Positions 1 through 7,410 of a stretch of DNA of 64,000 bases are shown piece by piece. The number at the start of each line of letters is the position of its first letter. Positions within the stretch are counted from its first letter, which is position 1. Under the pieces are notes generated by a model that was not told the origin of the DNA, made no database searches, and was given only the letters and a program-made list of their open reading frames with translations. The DNA comes from an uncultured Paraprevotella sp. GTDB taxonomy: Bacteria; Bacteroidota; Bacteroidia; Bacteroidales; Bacteroidaceae. Made by a program: the position numbers and the translations under genes. The DNA lies in the NCBI GenBank assembly GCA_910586505.1, contig CAJUGV010000004.1, forward strand, positions 154,137 to 218,136. The letters run 5' to 3'.

Positions 1-1222
1 AACCGCGTGTACGGTCGCTCATATTGTCGGGATCGCCGTAGAAATGATCGGCGTAATAGTGCTCCGGGGTGTCGTAAGAATATACCGTATGTTTTGTATT
101 ACGGATGCGCAGGGTGTGTATGAAACTGGTTACCGGCACGAAATCCTGAGGAGGAGCTTGCGAGGCCAGAAAGTCCTTGCGGAGTGAATCCAGTATGGCA
201 TGCTGATAGACTGTGTCTGCCTTTCTGTAGGCGGTGAGCAGACTGTCGCGCAATCCGGACAGCAGGACTGAGTCGGTCGGTATCTTGGGACGCAATGAAT
301 CGGGCAGTTCGATATCCTTATAAAATCCCAGATTGTAGCGGTGGGTGAGATAATAAGTCTGGTCTTCATTACGGTTCCAGTTCTCTTTCATGATGGTGGG
401 GATGTCTCTTGAACCGTAAGAACGGGTATAGTCTTCCGGGTGAAGGATGTAGCCGTCATCTTCTATACCTCCGTTCTCTCCCATGCGCATGTGGTTTATA
501 CTCATCCATGCATGCATGTTGTAGTGATCGCTCAGATAATAGCCATAGAGAGAACCGTTGAAAAGTGAAGTGGCCTGGTTGTTATAATAGCCGCGGCCGT
601 ATAAATAGTCTAACTTGAAGCCTATGCCCGAGATCTTGTTGATGTTGCTCGCAAAATATGCCCTCAGTCTGTCTTCTCCGTCTTGCTTGTTGCCGCAAGA
701 ATGATATGACAGGTTGGTGATGGGACTCAGTGTATTGGTGAAAAGAAATTTATTGACCGGAGTATAGAAATAATCGAACGGGTCGGCAAAGATAAAATTA
801 CTGTATGGCTTACGGTCCATGAAAAGGCGGGAAAGGCGGGGAGAACCCAGGTTTCCCAGAAAATTATACTGACCTGTGGGGCCCGCTGTCAGATTAAAAT
901 TCTGAAAATTATCGGGAAGTGTATCCGATTCGGCCGGAGTTATTGTGCCGAACCGTTTGTCTATTTTCCAGGCATAAGATCCTATAGGGACAATCTTTTC
1001 GGAAGACTGGGTGGTGTCGCGCCCCCAAACATACGCATCGTTGCCGTAACCGTCGGTGATAGGATTGCCGTTGGCATCAAGAGGGATAGGATTGCCGTTG
1101 GCGTCTACCGGATTGCCAAATGCGTCGGTGCCGTAAATGGGGTTTCCCACTGGGACTTGTGCCATGATTGTAGATGTCAGGCACAGGAAAAAATATAGAA
1201 AGAAAGTAAAATTCAGTTTCAT
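1..1222 (-). CDS. Putative outer-membrane porin (Porin_10-like), 3' part cut by window edge
   Basis: The frame is open from an ATG at 1222 down to base 1, about 407 codons, and the C-terminus lies outside the window. The protein begins with a Sec signal peptide (MKLNFTFFLYFFLCLTSTIM, then AQ). It continues with an imperfect repeat around NGNPI/DANGNPI and then long stretches rich in Tyr, Asn, Phe and Asp of the kind seen in beta-barrel proteins. It resembles the Bacteroidales putative porin family (Porin_10), whose substrates are unknown. A TATCTTTG box lies only 8 nt upstream of the ATG. The gene is separated from korC by a hairpin terminator, so it is probably monocistronic at its 5' end. 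The family call rests on recognition of overall character; the signal peptide and open frame are direct. Confidence 0.8.
   Translation of the reverse strand, partial: MKLNFTFFLYFFLCLTSTIMAQVPVGNPIYGTDAFGNPVDANGNPIPLDANGNPITDGYGNDAYVWGRDTTQSSEKIVPIGSYAWKIDKRFGTITPAESDTLPDNFQNFNLTAGPTGQYNFLGNLGSPRLSRLFMDRKPYSNFIFADPFDYFYTPVNKFLFTNTLSPITNLSYHSCGNKQDGEDRLRAYFASNINKISGIGFKLDYLYGRGYYNNQATSLFNGSLYGYYLSDHYNMHAWMSINHMRMGENGGIEDDGYILHPEDYTRSYGSRDIPTIMKENWNRNEDQTYYLTHRYNLGFYKDIELPDSLRPKIPTDSVLLSGLRDSLLTAYRKADTVYQHAILDSLRKDFLASQAPPQDFVPVTSFIHTLRIRNTKHTVYSYDTPEHYYADHFYGDPDNMSDRTRG
1058..1132 (-). repeat. Tandem 27-bp repeat inside porin gene
   Basis: Two nearly identical 27-base units lie head to tail (1058-1084 and from 1085), followed by a degenerate third. 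They encode a nine-residue repeat of the form NGNPIPLDA just after the signal peptide. The number of units could vary by slippage. Confidence 0.7.
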
Positions 1223-1230
1223 AACGGCTG

Positions 1231-1238
1231 CAAAGATA
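1231..1238 (-). promoter_or_regulatory. -7 box TATCTTTG for porin
   Basis: Exact match to the Bacteroides -7 consensus TAnnTTTG on the minus strand. Its last base is separated from the porin ATG by 8 nt (CAGCCGTT), which predicts a transcript with almost no leader. Confidence 0.65.
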
Positions 1239-1252
1239 GCAAGAAAAAAGAA

Positions 1253-1290
1253 AAAGGAATGTATTTCTGTTCTTCGAAACACATTCCTTT
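1253..1290 (-). terminator. Terminator of the kor operon
   Basis: Inverted repeat AAAGGAATGT/ACATTCCTTT extended by TTTC/GAAA. On the minus strand it is followed by a T-rich tract. It lies just past the korC stop codon, and on the plus strand it also has a T run. Confidence 0.75.
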
Positions 1291-1318
1291 AAGCTTTTTT
1301 TCCGCCTGTGGTTTTCTC

Positions 1319-1864
1319 CTAATTTTCCGGACTGATGATTTCCATACCCTTGCGTAGAGCCGCTTCGTTCATGGGGATGAGGTGATGATGACGCTCGGGA
1401 AGTGTCCTGCGCAGAGCTGCAAGCACATTTTCCACTTGTGTTAATGGACGTATTTTAAGCAATCCTCCCAGTACAATCATATTGAAAGCCTTGGCTGCTT
1501 TCATTGTTGCCGCAGCGTCCATTGCATTGATACGATAGATTTTGATGTCTGTTCGTGAAGGTGGGGTAGAGATGCCGTAACCGTCGTAAATCAAGGTGCC
1601 GCCGGATTTGATACTCTGTTCAAACTTCTCCAATGAAGGTTGGTTGAGGATGATTGCCGTGTCATACGTACTCAGTATGGGGGATGATATTTTTTCATCG
1701 CTGATGATGACTGTTGCATTGGCCGTTCCTCCACGTTGTTCCGGGCCGTAGGACGGCATCCATGTTACTTCCTTACCTTCTGATAATGCTGCGTATGCGA
1801 GAATTTTTCCCATGGAAAGAACGCCTTGTCCTCCGAATCCTGCTATGATTATTTCTTCTTTCAT
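1319..1864 (-). CDS. korC: 2-oxoacid:ferredoxin oxidoreductase, gamma subunit
   Basis: This 181-aa protein matches the pyruvate/ketoisovalerate oxidoreductase gamma family. It has an N-terminal glycine-rich segment (IIAGFGGQGVLSMGKIL) and the PSYGPEQRGGTANA motif at about residues 38-51. Gamma subunits pack against alpha and beta in the oxidative decarboxylation of 2-oxoacids to acyl-CoA with reduction of ferredoxin. It is the last gene of the operon and starts 13 nt after korB ends. Full length. The specific substrate (2-oxoglutarate or branched-chain oxoacid) cannot be read from this subunit. Confidence 0.92.
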   Translation of the reverse strand: MKEEIIIAGFGGQGVLSMGKILAYAALSEGKEVTWMPSYGPEQRGGTANATVIISDEKISSPILSTYDTAIILNQPSLEKFEQSIKSGGTLIYDGYGISTPPSRTDIKIYRINAMDAAATMKAAKAFNMIVLGGLLKIRPLTQVENVLAALRRTLPERHHHLIPMNEAALRKGMEIISPEN

Positions 1865-1877
1865 AACCGATGTGTAT

Positions 1878-2660
1878 TTAATGTGCCTTGTCTGTCATGA
1901 TGGTGTCTTTCAAATCTCCAATGGGATAGAACTTGAACATGTGCTCTTCCATCCATTGGTTGGCCTTTTCGGGAGAGAGTTTCCAACCGGCGTTACATGT
2001 AGAGACTATTTCGACCAGACTGGCTCCCTGGCCGTTCATGGAGTTCTCAAATGCTTTACGTATGGCTTTCTTGGTTTTTCGGATAGCGGTTACGGTATGT
2101 ACGGCCTGGCGGGTAACATAGCTTGTGCCGTCCAGAGTGGCTGCCATTTCTGTAAATTTTAGCGGGTAACCGTGTAGGTCGGCCTCGCGGCCGTAAGGGC
2201 AGGTTGCGGTTTTCATTCCCATAAGAGTAGTCGGAGCCATTTGTCCGCCTGTCATGCCGTAGATGGCATTGTTTATGAAAATAATGGTGATATGTTCGCC
2301 ACGGTTCAGGGCATGTATGCTTTCGGCCGTGCCGATGCAGGCAAGATCACCGTCACCCTGATAAGTGAAGACCAGCCTGTCGGGCCACAGACGCTTGATG
2401 GCTGTGGCTACAGCCGGGGCGCGTCCGTGAGCGGCTTCCACCCAATCCACGTCAATGTAATTGTATGCAAAGACAGCGCAGCCCACAGGAGATATGGCCA
2501 CGGTCTTGTCTTCCATGTCCATTTCCTCGATGACTTCGGCGATAAGTTTATGCACTAATCCGTGGCTGCAGCCGGGACAGTAATGCATCGGGGTATCGTT
2601 GAGTAACCTGGGCTTTTTGTAGATCAGATTCTCCGGCTTTATGATTTCTTCTTTGGTCAT
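1878..2660 (-). CDS. korB: 2-oxoacid:ferredoxin oxidoreductase, beta (TPP-binding) subunit
   Basis: The beta subunit carries thiamine pyrophosphate. Visible motifs are HYCPGCSHG near the N-terminus, a conserved SPVGC, and the TPP/Mg segment YQGDGDLACIG followed by NNAIYGMTGGQ. I chose the ATG at 2660 (product starts MTKEEIIKPENLIYK, 260 aa). The longer reading back to 2714 would overlap the end of the upstream small gene and adds a non-conserved leader. The gene sits between a small membrane-protein gene and korC. Closely related operons are named either 2-oxoglutarate (Kor) or ketoisovalerate (Vor) oxidoreductase. Confidence 0.93.
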   Translation of the reverse strand: MTKEEIIKPENLIYKKPRLLNDTPMHYCPGCSHGLVHKLIAEVIEEMDMEDKTVAISPVGCAVFAYNYIDVDWVEAAHGRAPAVATAIKRLWPDRLVFTYQGDGDLACIGTAESIHALNRGEHITIIFINNAIYGMTGGQMAPTTLMGMKTATCPYGREADLHGYPLKFTEMAATLDGTSYVTRQAVHTVTAIRKTKKAIRKAFENSMNGQGASLVEIVSTCNAGWKLSPEKANQWMEEHMFKFYPIGDLKDTIMTDKAH

Positions 2661-2671
2661 GATTCTAATGT

Positions 2672-2911
2672 TTAAAACAGGAAGCGCAAAAAGAATTCGG
2701 CTATTTTGAGACACATTCCCACACCGATGACAGCCATGCCGGCCAACCGGTTATCGGGCCAGATAAAATAAAGTATAAGGCCGGTGAGTGCGCAAAATAG
2801 GAATAATATATTCAGTATATTGCGTATTCGGTCGACGGATATACTCTTTTTGGAGGTGCGTTCTTTGTTTACGGTTTCCTCTATCAGTTTCTCAATCTCT
2901 TCACGGTTCAT
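2672..2911 (-). CDS. Small two-helix membrane protein inside the kor operon
   Basis: Predicted product of 79 aa. It has a charged N-terminal half (MNREEIEKLIEETVNKERTS) followed by two hydrophobic segments (about residues 32-50 and 57-75) split by a short polar turn, WPDNRLAG. It has its own ATG, lies 11 nt after korA and 11 nt before korB, and shares their strand, so it is very likely translated from the kor mRNA. I do not recognise the family. Possible roles are membrane attachment of the complex or none in catalysis; this is inference. Confidence 0.75.
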   Translation of the reverse strand: MNREEIEKLIEETVNKERTSKKSISVDRIRNILNILFLFCALTGLILYFIWPDNRLAGMAVIGVGMCLKIAEFFLRFLF

Positions 2912-2922
2912 GGCGTAATATT

Positions 2923-4008
2923 CTATTTGATAAGTTTTTCTTTCAAGGCTTGTAATACTTCTTCCGGAGCGGGTACGACGCCGCCCATCCGACCGTAGTG
3001 GGCAACCGGCGTCCTTCCGTTGGTGGCCAGCAGTATATCTTCTACCATCTGTCCGGCGTTGATTTCAAAGCTCAGGATGCCTTTTACCTGACGGCTCAGA
3101 CGGGCTATTTCACCGGATGGGAAAGGCCATAGGGTAATGGGGCGTAGCAGACCGACCCGAAGGCCGTCCTGGCGGCACATTTCTATGACTTTTTGTCCGA
3201 TGCGTGCGGCTGAACCGAATGCAACGATGAGATATTCCGCATCTTCACATAGGATGGATTCGAAGCGGACTTCCTTTTGCTTGATTATATTATATTTATT
3301 TTGCAGATGAATATTCTTCTGTTCCATGCTCATGCAATCAAGATCAAGCGAGGTCAGTATATTAGGTTGCCGGTCTTTGCTCTTTCCTGTGGTAGCCCAA
3401 GGGTATTCGCGACGTATTTCTTCTTCCGTGCGGCGTGGTTTGAAAGGCGGAAGTATAAGTTTCTCCATCATTTGTCCGATGATGCCGTCGCTCAGGATTA
3501 TGACGGGGTTGCGGTATTTGAATGAGAGTTCAAAAGCATCATTTACAAAGTCTGCCATTTCCTGTACGGAAGCAGGAGCCAGTACGATGACATTATAGTC
3601 ACCGTTGCCTCCTCCTCGCGTGGCTTGAAAATAGTCGGACTGACTGGGCTGAATGGTGCCTAATCCGGGACCTCCCCGCTGTACATTGACTATTAATCCC
3701 GGTATCTCAGCTCCAGCCATATAGGCTATCCCTTCTTGCATAAGTGCCACGCCGGGGCTTGAAGATGAAGTCATACTGCGTTTTCCAGCCGCTCCGGCTC
3801 CGTATACCATGTTGATAGACGCAACTTCGCTCTCGGCCTGTAATACGACCATGCCGGTGGTTTCCCACGGCTTTTCTGCAGCCAATGTTTCTAAAATTTC
3901 CGACTGAGGGGTAATGGGATAACCGAAATACCCGTCACATCCGCAACGTATTGCTGCATGTGCAATGGCTTCGTTGCCTTTCATTAATACCACTTCCTTA
4001 TCTGCCAT
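2923..4008 (-). CDS. korA: 2-oxoacid:ferredoxin oxidoreductase, alpha subunit
   Basis: This 361-aa alpha subunit has the N-terminal motif GYPITPQSEI, which contacts TPP. It then has a pyrimidine-binding domain and a C-terminal transketolase-like domain (from about residue 255, LIVAFGSAARIGQKVIE). Family members of this length lack the fused gamma domain, which fits the separate korC. Database entries for near-identical Bacteroides proteins often read VorB (3-methyl-2-oxobutanoate dehydrogenase), so the preferred 2-oxoacid is uncertain. The ATG is 3 nt past the korD stop, indicating tight coupling. Confidence 0.92.
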   Translation of the reverse strand: MADKEVVLMKGNEAIAHAAIRCGCDGYFGYPITPQSEILETLAAEKPWETTGMVVLQAESEVASINMVYGAGAAGKRSMTSSSSPGVALMQEGIAYMAGAEIPGLIVNVQRGGPGLGTIQPSQSDYFQATRGGGNGDYNVIVLAPASVQEMADFVNDAFELSFKYRNPVIILSDGIIGQMMEKLILPPFKPRRTEEEIRREYPWATTGKSKDRQPNILTSLDLDCMSMEQKNIHLQNKYNIIKQKEVRFESILCEDAEYLIVAFGSAARIGQKVIEMCRQDGLRVGLLRPITLWPFPSGEIARLSRQVKGILSFEINAGQMVEDILLATNGRTPVAHYGRMGGVVPAPEEVLQALKEKLIK

Positions 4009-4011
4009 AGC

Positions 4012-4242
4012 TTATTCCTCTTTCATTTTATATACTGTGATACATCCATCAGGGCATACAATCGCGCATGAGGCGCAGCCATTGCATATATTCTGACGGG
4101 TTTGTGCTGCAAAATGATATCCTTTTTTGTTCACTTCTTTTTCCGTAAGTGATATAATATGGAGTGGACAAGCTACACTGCAAAGGTTGCATCCCTTGCA
4201 GCGTTCGCGATCTATTACTATTGCTCCTTGATATTTTCCCAT
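4012..4242 (-). CDS. korD: 2x[4Fe-4S] ferredoxin-type subunit of 2-oxoacid oxidoreductase
   Basis: A 76-aa product from the ATG at 4242; the longer reading would need a TTG. Two CxxCxxCxxxCP clusters are present (CKGCNLCSVACP near residue 15 and CNGCASCAIVCP near residue 50), the classic bacterial 2[4Fe-4S] ferredoxin fold. It would pass electrons from the alpha/beta catalytic core to free ferredoxin. It lies 3 nt upstream of korA in the same operon. Confidence 0.93.
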   Translation of the reverse strand: MGKYQGAIVIDRERCKGCNLCSVACPLHIISLTEKEVNKKGYHFAAQTRQNICNGCASCAIVCPDGCITVYKMKEE

Positions 4243-4272
4243 AAATTTCAAAATACTAAAAAAAACTGCTTG

Positions 4273-4548
4273 TTACGGGTTATAATAATCCTTATGATAA
4301 TATTCCATAATGTTCATCAGCATTAAGTGGGCTTCGGCTGCAGGGCTGTCCGGATTGATCGTCTCGGCCTCTGTATAACAGTTCAGGGCCTGGGAAAAAT
4401 CTCCTTTTTTTCGGTATGCGTTGCCAAGGAGGTAATATGCCCGGTCGTCCGGATGTGCAGAATGTCGAATCCAATGACGCAACATTAGAATTACCTCATC
4501 AATACGCCCGTTTTGGAGCCTCTTTTCAATTTCATCTAAAGTTTCCAT
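4273..4548 (-). CDS. Small TPR protein, first gene of the kor operon
   Basis: 91 aa from the ATG at 4548 (METLDEIEKRLQNGRID). I prefer this start to a GTG at 4563 because the -7 box at 4572-4579 would leave almost no leader for the latter. The protein holds about two tetratricopeptide-type helical hairpins (AYYLLGNAYRKKGDFSQAL, then YTEAETINPDSPAAEAHL). It has no signal peptide, so it is cytoplasmic. TPRs bind proteins, so a chaperone or assembly role for the oxidoreductase is possible but inferred only from position, 30 nt upstream of korD. Confidence 0.8.
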   Translation of the reverse strand: METLDEIEKRLQNGRIDEVILMLRHWIRHSAHPDDRAYYLLGNAYRKKGDFSQALNCYTEAETINPDSPAAEAHLMLMNIMEYYHKDYYNP

Positions 4549-4571
4549 TTTGCTGATGTTCACTGTTCAGA

Positions 4572-4579
4572 CAAAGATA
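4572..4579 (-). promoter_or_regulatory. -7 box TATCTTTG for TPR-kor operon
   Basis: Exact TAnnTTTG match on the minus strand, 23 nt upstream of the chosen ATG at 4548. It supports that start codon. Confidence 0.65.
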
Positions 4580-4861
4580 ATCCATAATTATGGAAAAAGC
4601 TAAGAAAGTTGCATTTAAAAATACTTTTAAACAATTAAAACAGTAATATAAACGTTAGTATTTAGTTTAAAGTATTGTTTTTCAGTAAGAACCGTATTTT
4701 AGTGTAAAAGTTTTATTTGAAACTTTTAAATCTCAAGAAACAGACTTTTTTTGCGCATTATTGTTCGTTCTGTGCTGTTTGGCAATATTTTGCACACAAG
4801 TCCTTTAACATGTGCAAAGCACGAAGGTACTTTGATTAGAATGCTTGTTTGAGTATAAAAA
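4580..4861. other. AT-rich intergenic stretch with an 8-bp inverted repeat
   Basis: No convincing ORF on either strand. The only clear structure is a perfect inverted repeat TTTGCACA (4788-4795) / TGTGCAAA (4811-4818) with a 15-nt spacer. Next to it on the minus strand is TACCTTCG (4826-4833), one base off the -7 consensus, so a short minus-strand transcript or longer leader is conceivable. Confidence 0.5.
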
Positions 4862-4897
4862 ACTCTCCGTTCCTATAGGAGAAACGGAGAGTTTTTT
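4858..4897. terminator. Bidirectional hairpin terminator
   Basis: Stem ACTCTCCGTT/AACGGAGAGT, extended inside by CCTA/TAGG, flanked by A and T runs on both sides. It serves the minus-strand DUF4468 gene. Confidence 0.8.
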
Positions 4898-4915
4898 TCA
4901 TTTCTATTTATCTTC

Positions 4916-5530
4916 TTAATCAAGAAGTTTTGTAGCTTTGGGTTTCTCTACTGGCTGTTCAAATGCATCACGCGCTCCGGTAAATATTTCCTCTACGCGG
5001 TCTACAGTTTTACGTCTGAATTTGGCTGATCCCCACAATAGCTTGTCTTGGGCTTTGTTGAGGGCATTTGTGTCGTTAATCCATTCCTCTGCGCGATAGG
5101 TACGTCCGTTGAAACCTTCCAAATCTTCTTCATAGTAGTAACTAATTTGGCCTAGTTTCATCATGCATTTTCCGTCGAAACATTCCACACTGAGCCGATA
5201 GCGGAAACGTGTGCGGTCCAAAACAAGCGGTTTTTTCTTGAAAATCATCCATTCTTCAAAACGGGCCACCAAAATGCCGGTTTCTGCATCTTCCACGTTC
5301 ATTTTAGTGCCTTTCATCTGACAGTCTTCTTTCATCAAATTGTGGAGGTAGGTTTTCATAACATTGAAGATCTCCTGTTTGCTTTTCCCTTCTACGGCAA
5401 AAGTTTGTTGAAATAATACTTGTCCGTTTACTTCAGGTACGGCACCAACCAGATATTTGCTGTCATCTTTTTTAGTTTTGGCGCAAACCAACATCGGTAT
5501 GCATAACAGTAATAATAAAATTCGTCTCAT
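4916..5530 (-). CDS. Exported DUF4468-domain protein
   Basis: 204 aa with an N-terminal signal peptide (MRRILLLLLCIPMLVCA). The mature part matches the Bacteroidales DUF4468 family, a TBP-like alpha/beta fold. Visible elements are the segment EVNGQVLFQQTFAVEGKSKQ, then GILVARFEEWMIF and a YRLSVECFDGKCMMKL strand pair. The biochemical role is unknown; members are periplasmic or surface-located. It is monocistronic, with its own -7 box upstream and a strong terminator downstream. Confidence 0.85.
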   Translation of the reverse strand: MRRILLLLLCIPMLVCAKTKKDDSKYLVGAVPEVNGQVLFQQTFAVEGKSKQEIFNVMKTYLHNLMKEDCQMKGTKMNVEDAETGILVARFEEWMIFKKKPLVLDRTRFRYRLSVECFDGKCMMKLGQISYYYEEDLEGFNGRTYRAEEWINDTNALNKAQDKLLWGSAKFRRKTVDRVEEIFTGARDAFEQPVEKPKATKLLD

Positions 5531-5556
5531 GGCTTCAATCGTTTTTTAGTTCTGCG

Positions 5557-5564
5557 CAAATTTA
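5557..5564 (-). promoter_or_regulatory. -7 box TAAATTTG for DUF4468 gene
   Basis: Exact TAnnTTTG match on the minus strand, 26 nt upstream of the ATG at 5530. Confidence 0.6.
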
Positions 5565-5622
5565 ATAAAAGAAAAACAATATAGGGCAGGCCTGAGTCTA
5601 GTTTTAGTCATTTTTGCACCTT

Positions 5623-6333
5623 TTATAGGATGTATTTGTTCAGATAGGCAGTAATCTCAAGTTTGTAGGAATCTGAAATCGTGATACGGGTTTTGCTAAA
5701 TACAATTTGTCCTTTGTCGAGAGTCTTTATCTTGTTCATTTGTACAATGTAGGAACGATGAACCCTCATGAAGCGCGGTGACGGCAGATGCTCCTCCATG
5801 CTTTTCATGCTGTTCAGAGTGAGGATGGGATGCGTTTCGCCTTCCAGATATATTTTCAGATAATCTTTCAGTCCTTCAATATAGAGGATGTTGTCGAGTT
5901 TGACTTGTATGAGTTTGTAGTCTGATTTTACATAGATAAAGTCATTTTCATCGGTTGTGTTTGTCCTGTACTTCATTTCAAACCATTCTAAAGCTTTGTG
6001 TGCTGCTTTGAGAAATTCATTGTAACATATGGGTTTGAGCAGATAGTCTAAAGCATTGGCCTTAAATCCATCTATTGCATATTGGTCAAAAGCGGTAGTG
6101 AAAACAATTCGGAGGTTGCGCGGAAGCATTTCGGACAGTTCCAGACCATTGAGGGTCGGCATTTGTATGTCCAGAAAAAGCAGGTCTATATCCTTTCCTT
6201 TAATATCCTCTACTACTGCTACCGCGCTATTGTATTTTCCACAAAGTTCAAGAAAGGGTGTTTTATTGATATAACTTTCTATTAGAGTTAAAGCCAGCGG
6301 CTCGTCGTCTACTATTGCGCATTTAAGAATCAT
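5623..6333 (-). CDS. LytTR-family response regulator
   Basis: 236 aa. The receiver domain (residues 1-120) has the acidic pair D9-D10, the phosphoacceptor D55 in LLFLDIQMP, and the K of LDYLLKPI. The LytTR DNA-binding domain fills residues 135-236 (FIYVKSDYKLIQV, FMRVHRSYIVQM, KLEITAYLNKYIL). Such regulators bind direct repeats in promoters. It overlaps its cognate kinase gene by 4 nt (ATGA), so the two are translationally coupled. It is the last gene of the efflux operon and probably controls that operon's promoter near 12.0 kb; this is inference. Confidence 0.93.
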   Translation of the reverse strand: MILKCAIVDDEPLALTLIESYINKTPFLELCGKYNSAVAVVEDIKGKDIDLLFLDIQMPTLNGLELSEMLPRNLRIVFTTAFDQYAIDGFKANALDYLLKPICYNEFLKAAHKALEWFEMKYRTNTTDENDFIYVKSDYKLIQVKLDNILYIEGLKDYLKIYLEGETHPILTLNSMKSMEEHLPSPRFMRVHRSYIVQMNKIKTLDKGQIVFSKTRITISDSYKLEITAYLNKYIL

Positions 6334-7403
6334 TGAGAATCGATGTTTATAGTGAGTACTGAGGAATAGACTGTATTATCATTTTTGCAACCTTTGTTCC
6401 ATTGGTAATTATCTTTATAAAGCATATCCAGTCGCTTTTGTACCAATTCGAGACCAATACCGCTTCCACTGATATCATTTATTTGTTTTGGAAAGTATGA
6501 ATTCTCTATAGAACATGTCAGAGTCTTTGGGGTCGGACAGTAAAAGGTGATGTGGATGAAACTTGGATGGACAGGGCTGATGCCATGTTTGAATGCATTT
6601 TCGAATAAAGAGATGAATATAAGAGGAGCTACTCTTATATGATTACTCATTGGGATGTTAATGTGAAATTGTATGTCCACATCGTTGGATAACCGTATTC
6701 TCATAAGTTCCACATAGTTTTTTAAAAACTCAAGTTCTCTGTTAAGCGGAATGAAATTCTGATTGTTGTCGTAGAGGAGATGGCGTAGTAAACGGCTAAG
6801 ATCAAGAACGGCCTGTTGCGCTTTATTCTTGTCAAACGCTATGAGGGCATAGATATTGTTTAGGGTGTTCAGAAGGAAATGAGGATTAATCTGATTATGT
6901 AATATCTTCAGTTCTGCTTCTATTCTTTTTAATTCAGCTTTTTGTAATCCCAGTTCGGCTACATGCCATTTCTGACTCATACGGATGGTTGCAGCCAGTG
7001 CGGCAATTAATCCGAATAAAATAAAGTCACGTAACCGGAATAAGAAGAATCCTATAAGCCGTATACCGGTTTTGGGGTGTGGGGGAGTAATTCGTAAAAA
7101 TGCGTTTCCGAATTCGAACCAAAAATGAGTGAAGAATAGCATGGCAATGCAAAGTGCTATATTATATAAGATATAGGCTTTGTCTTTCTTTTTAAACAGT
7201 AAACATGGAACGAGACATGTATAATTAAGATAGAAAACTATTGCCATGGCTAATGGAGGACCGGCCATACGGAATATTTCTTCACGACAAGGGTGTTCGT
7301 CTGTTCGTCCGATGAGCATTGGAGGAAGACAGAAAAGAAATATCCATGCCAGTAAATGTATGAACAATTCCTGTGAGTTTTTATAATTGAAGATGCTCTT
7401 CAT
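6330..7403 (-). CDS. LytS/YpdA-type sensor histidine kinase
   Basis: 357 aa. The N-terminal half has four hydrophobic helices (about residues 13-30, 48-70, 78-95, 118-140) and no large extracellular domain, so the signal is probably sensed in the membrane. A short coiled coil leads to the His_kinase motif QINPHFLLNTLNN with the phosphorylated H175. An ATPase domain follows with the N box ENAFKHGISP and a glycine box GSGIGLELV. It lies 7 nt after the permease gene and overlaps the response-regulator gene by 4 nt. Confidence 0.92.
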   Translation of the reverse strand: MKSIFNYKNSQELFIHLLAWIFLFCLPPMLIGRTDEHPCREEIFRMAGPPLAMAIVFYLNYTCLVPCLLFKKKDKAYILYNIALCIAMLFFTHFWFEFGNAFLRITPPHPKTGIRLIGFFLFRLRDFILFGLIAALAATIRMSQKWHVAELGLQKAELKRIEAELKILHNQINPHFLLNTLNNIYALIAFDKNKAQQAVLDLSRLLRHLLYDNNQNFIPLNRELEFLKNYVELMRIRLSNDVDIQFHINIPMSNHIRVAPLIFISLFENAFKHGISPVHPSFIHITFYCPTPKTLTCSIENSYFPKQINDISGSGIGLELVQKRLDMLYKDNYQWNKGCKNDNTVYSSVLTINIDSQ

Positions 7404-7410
7404 AATTTGT

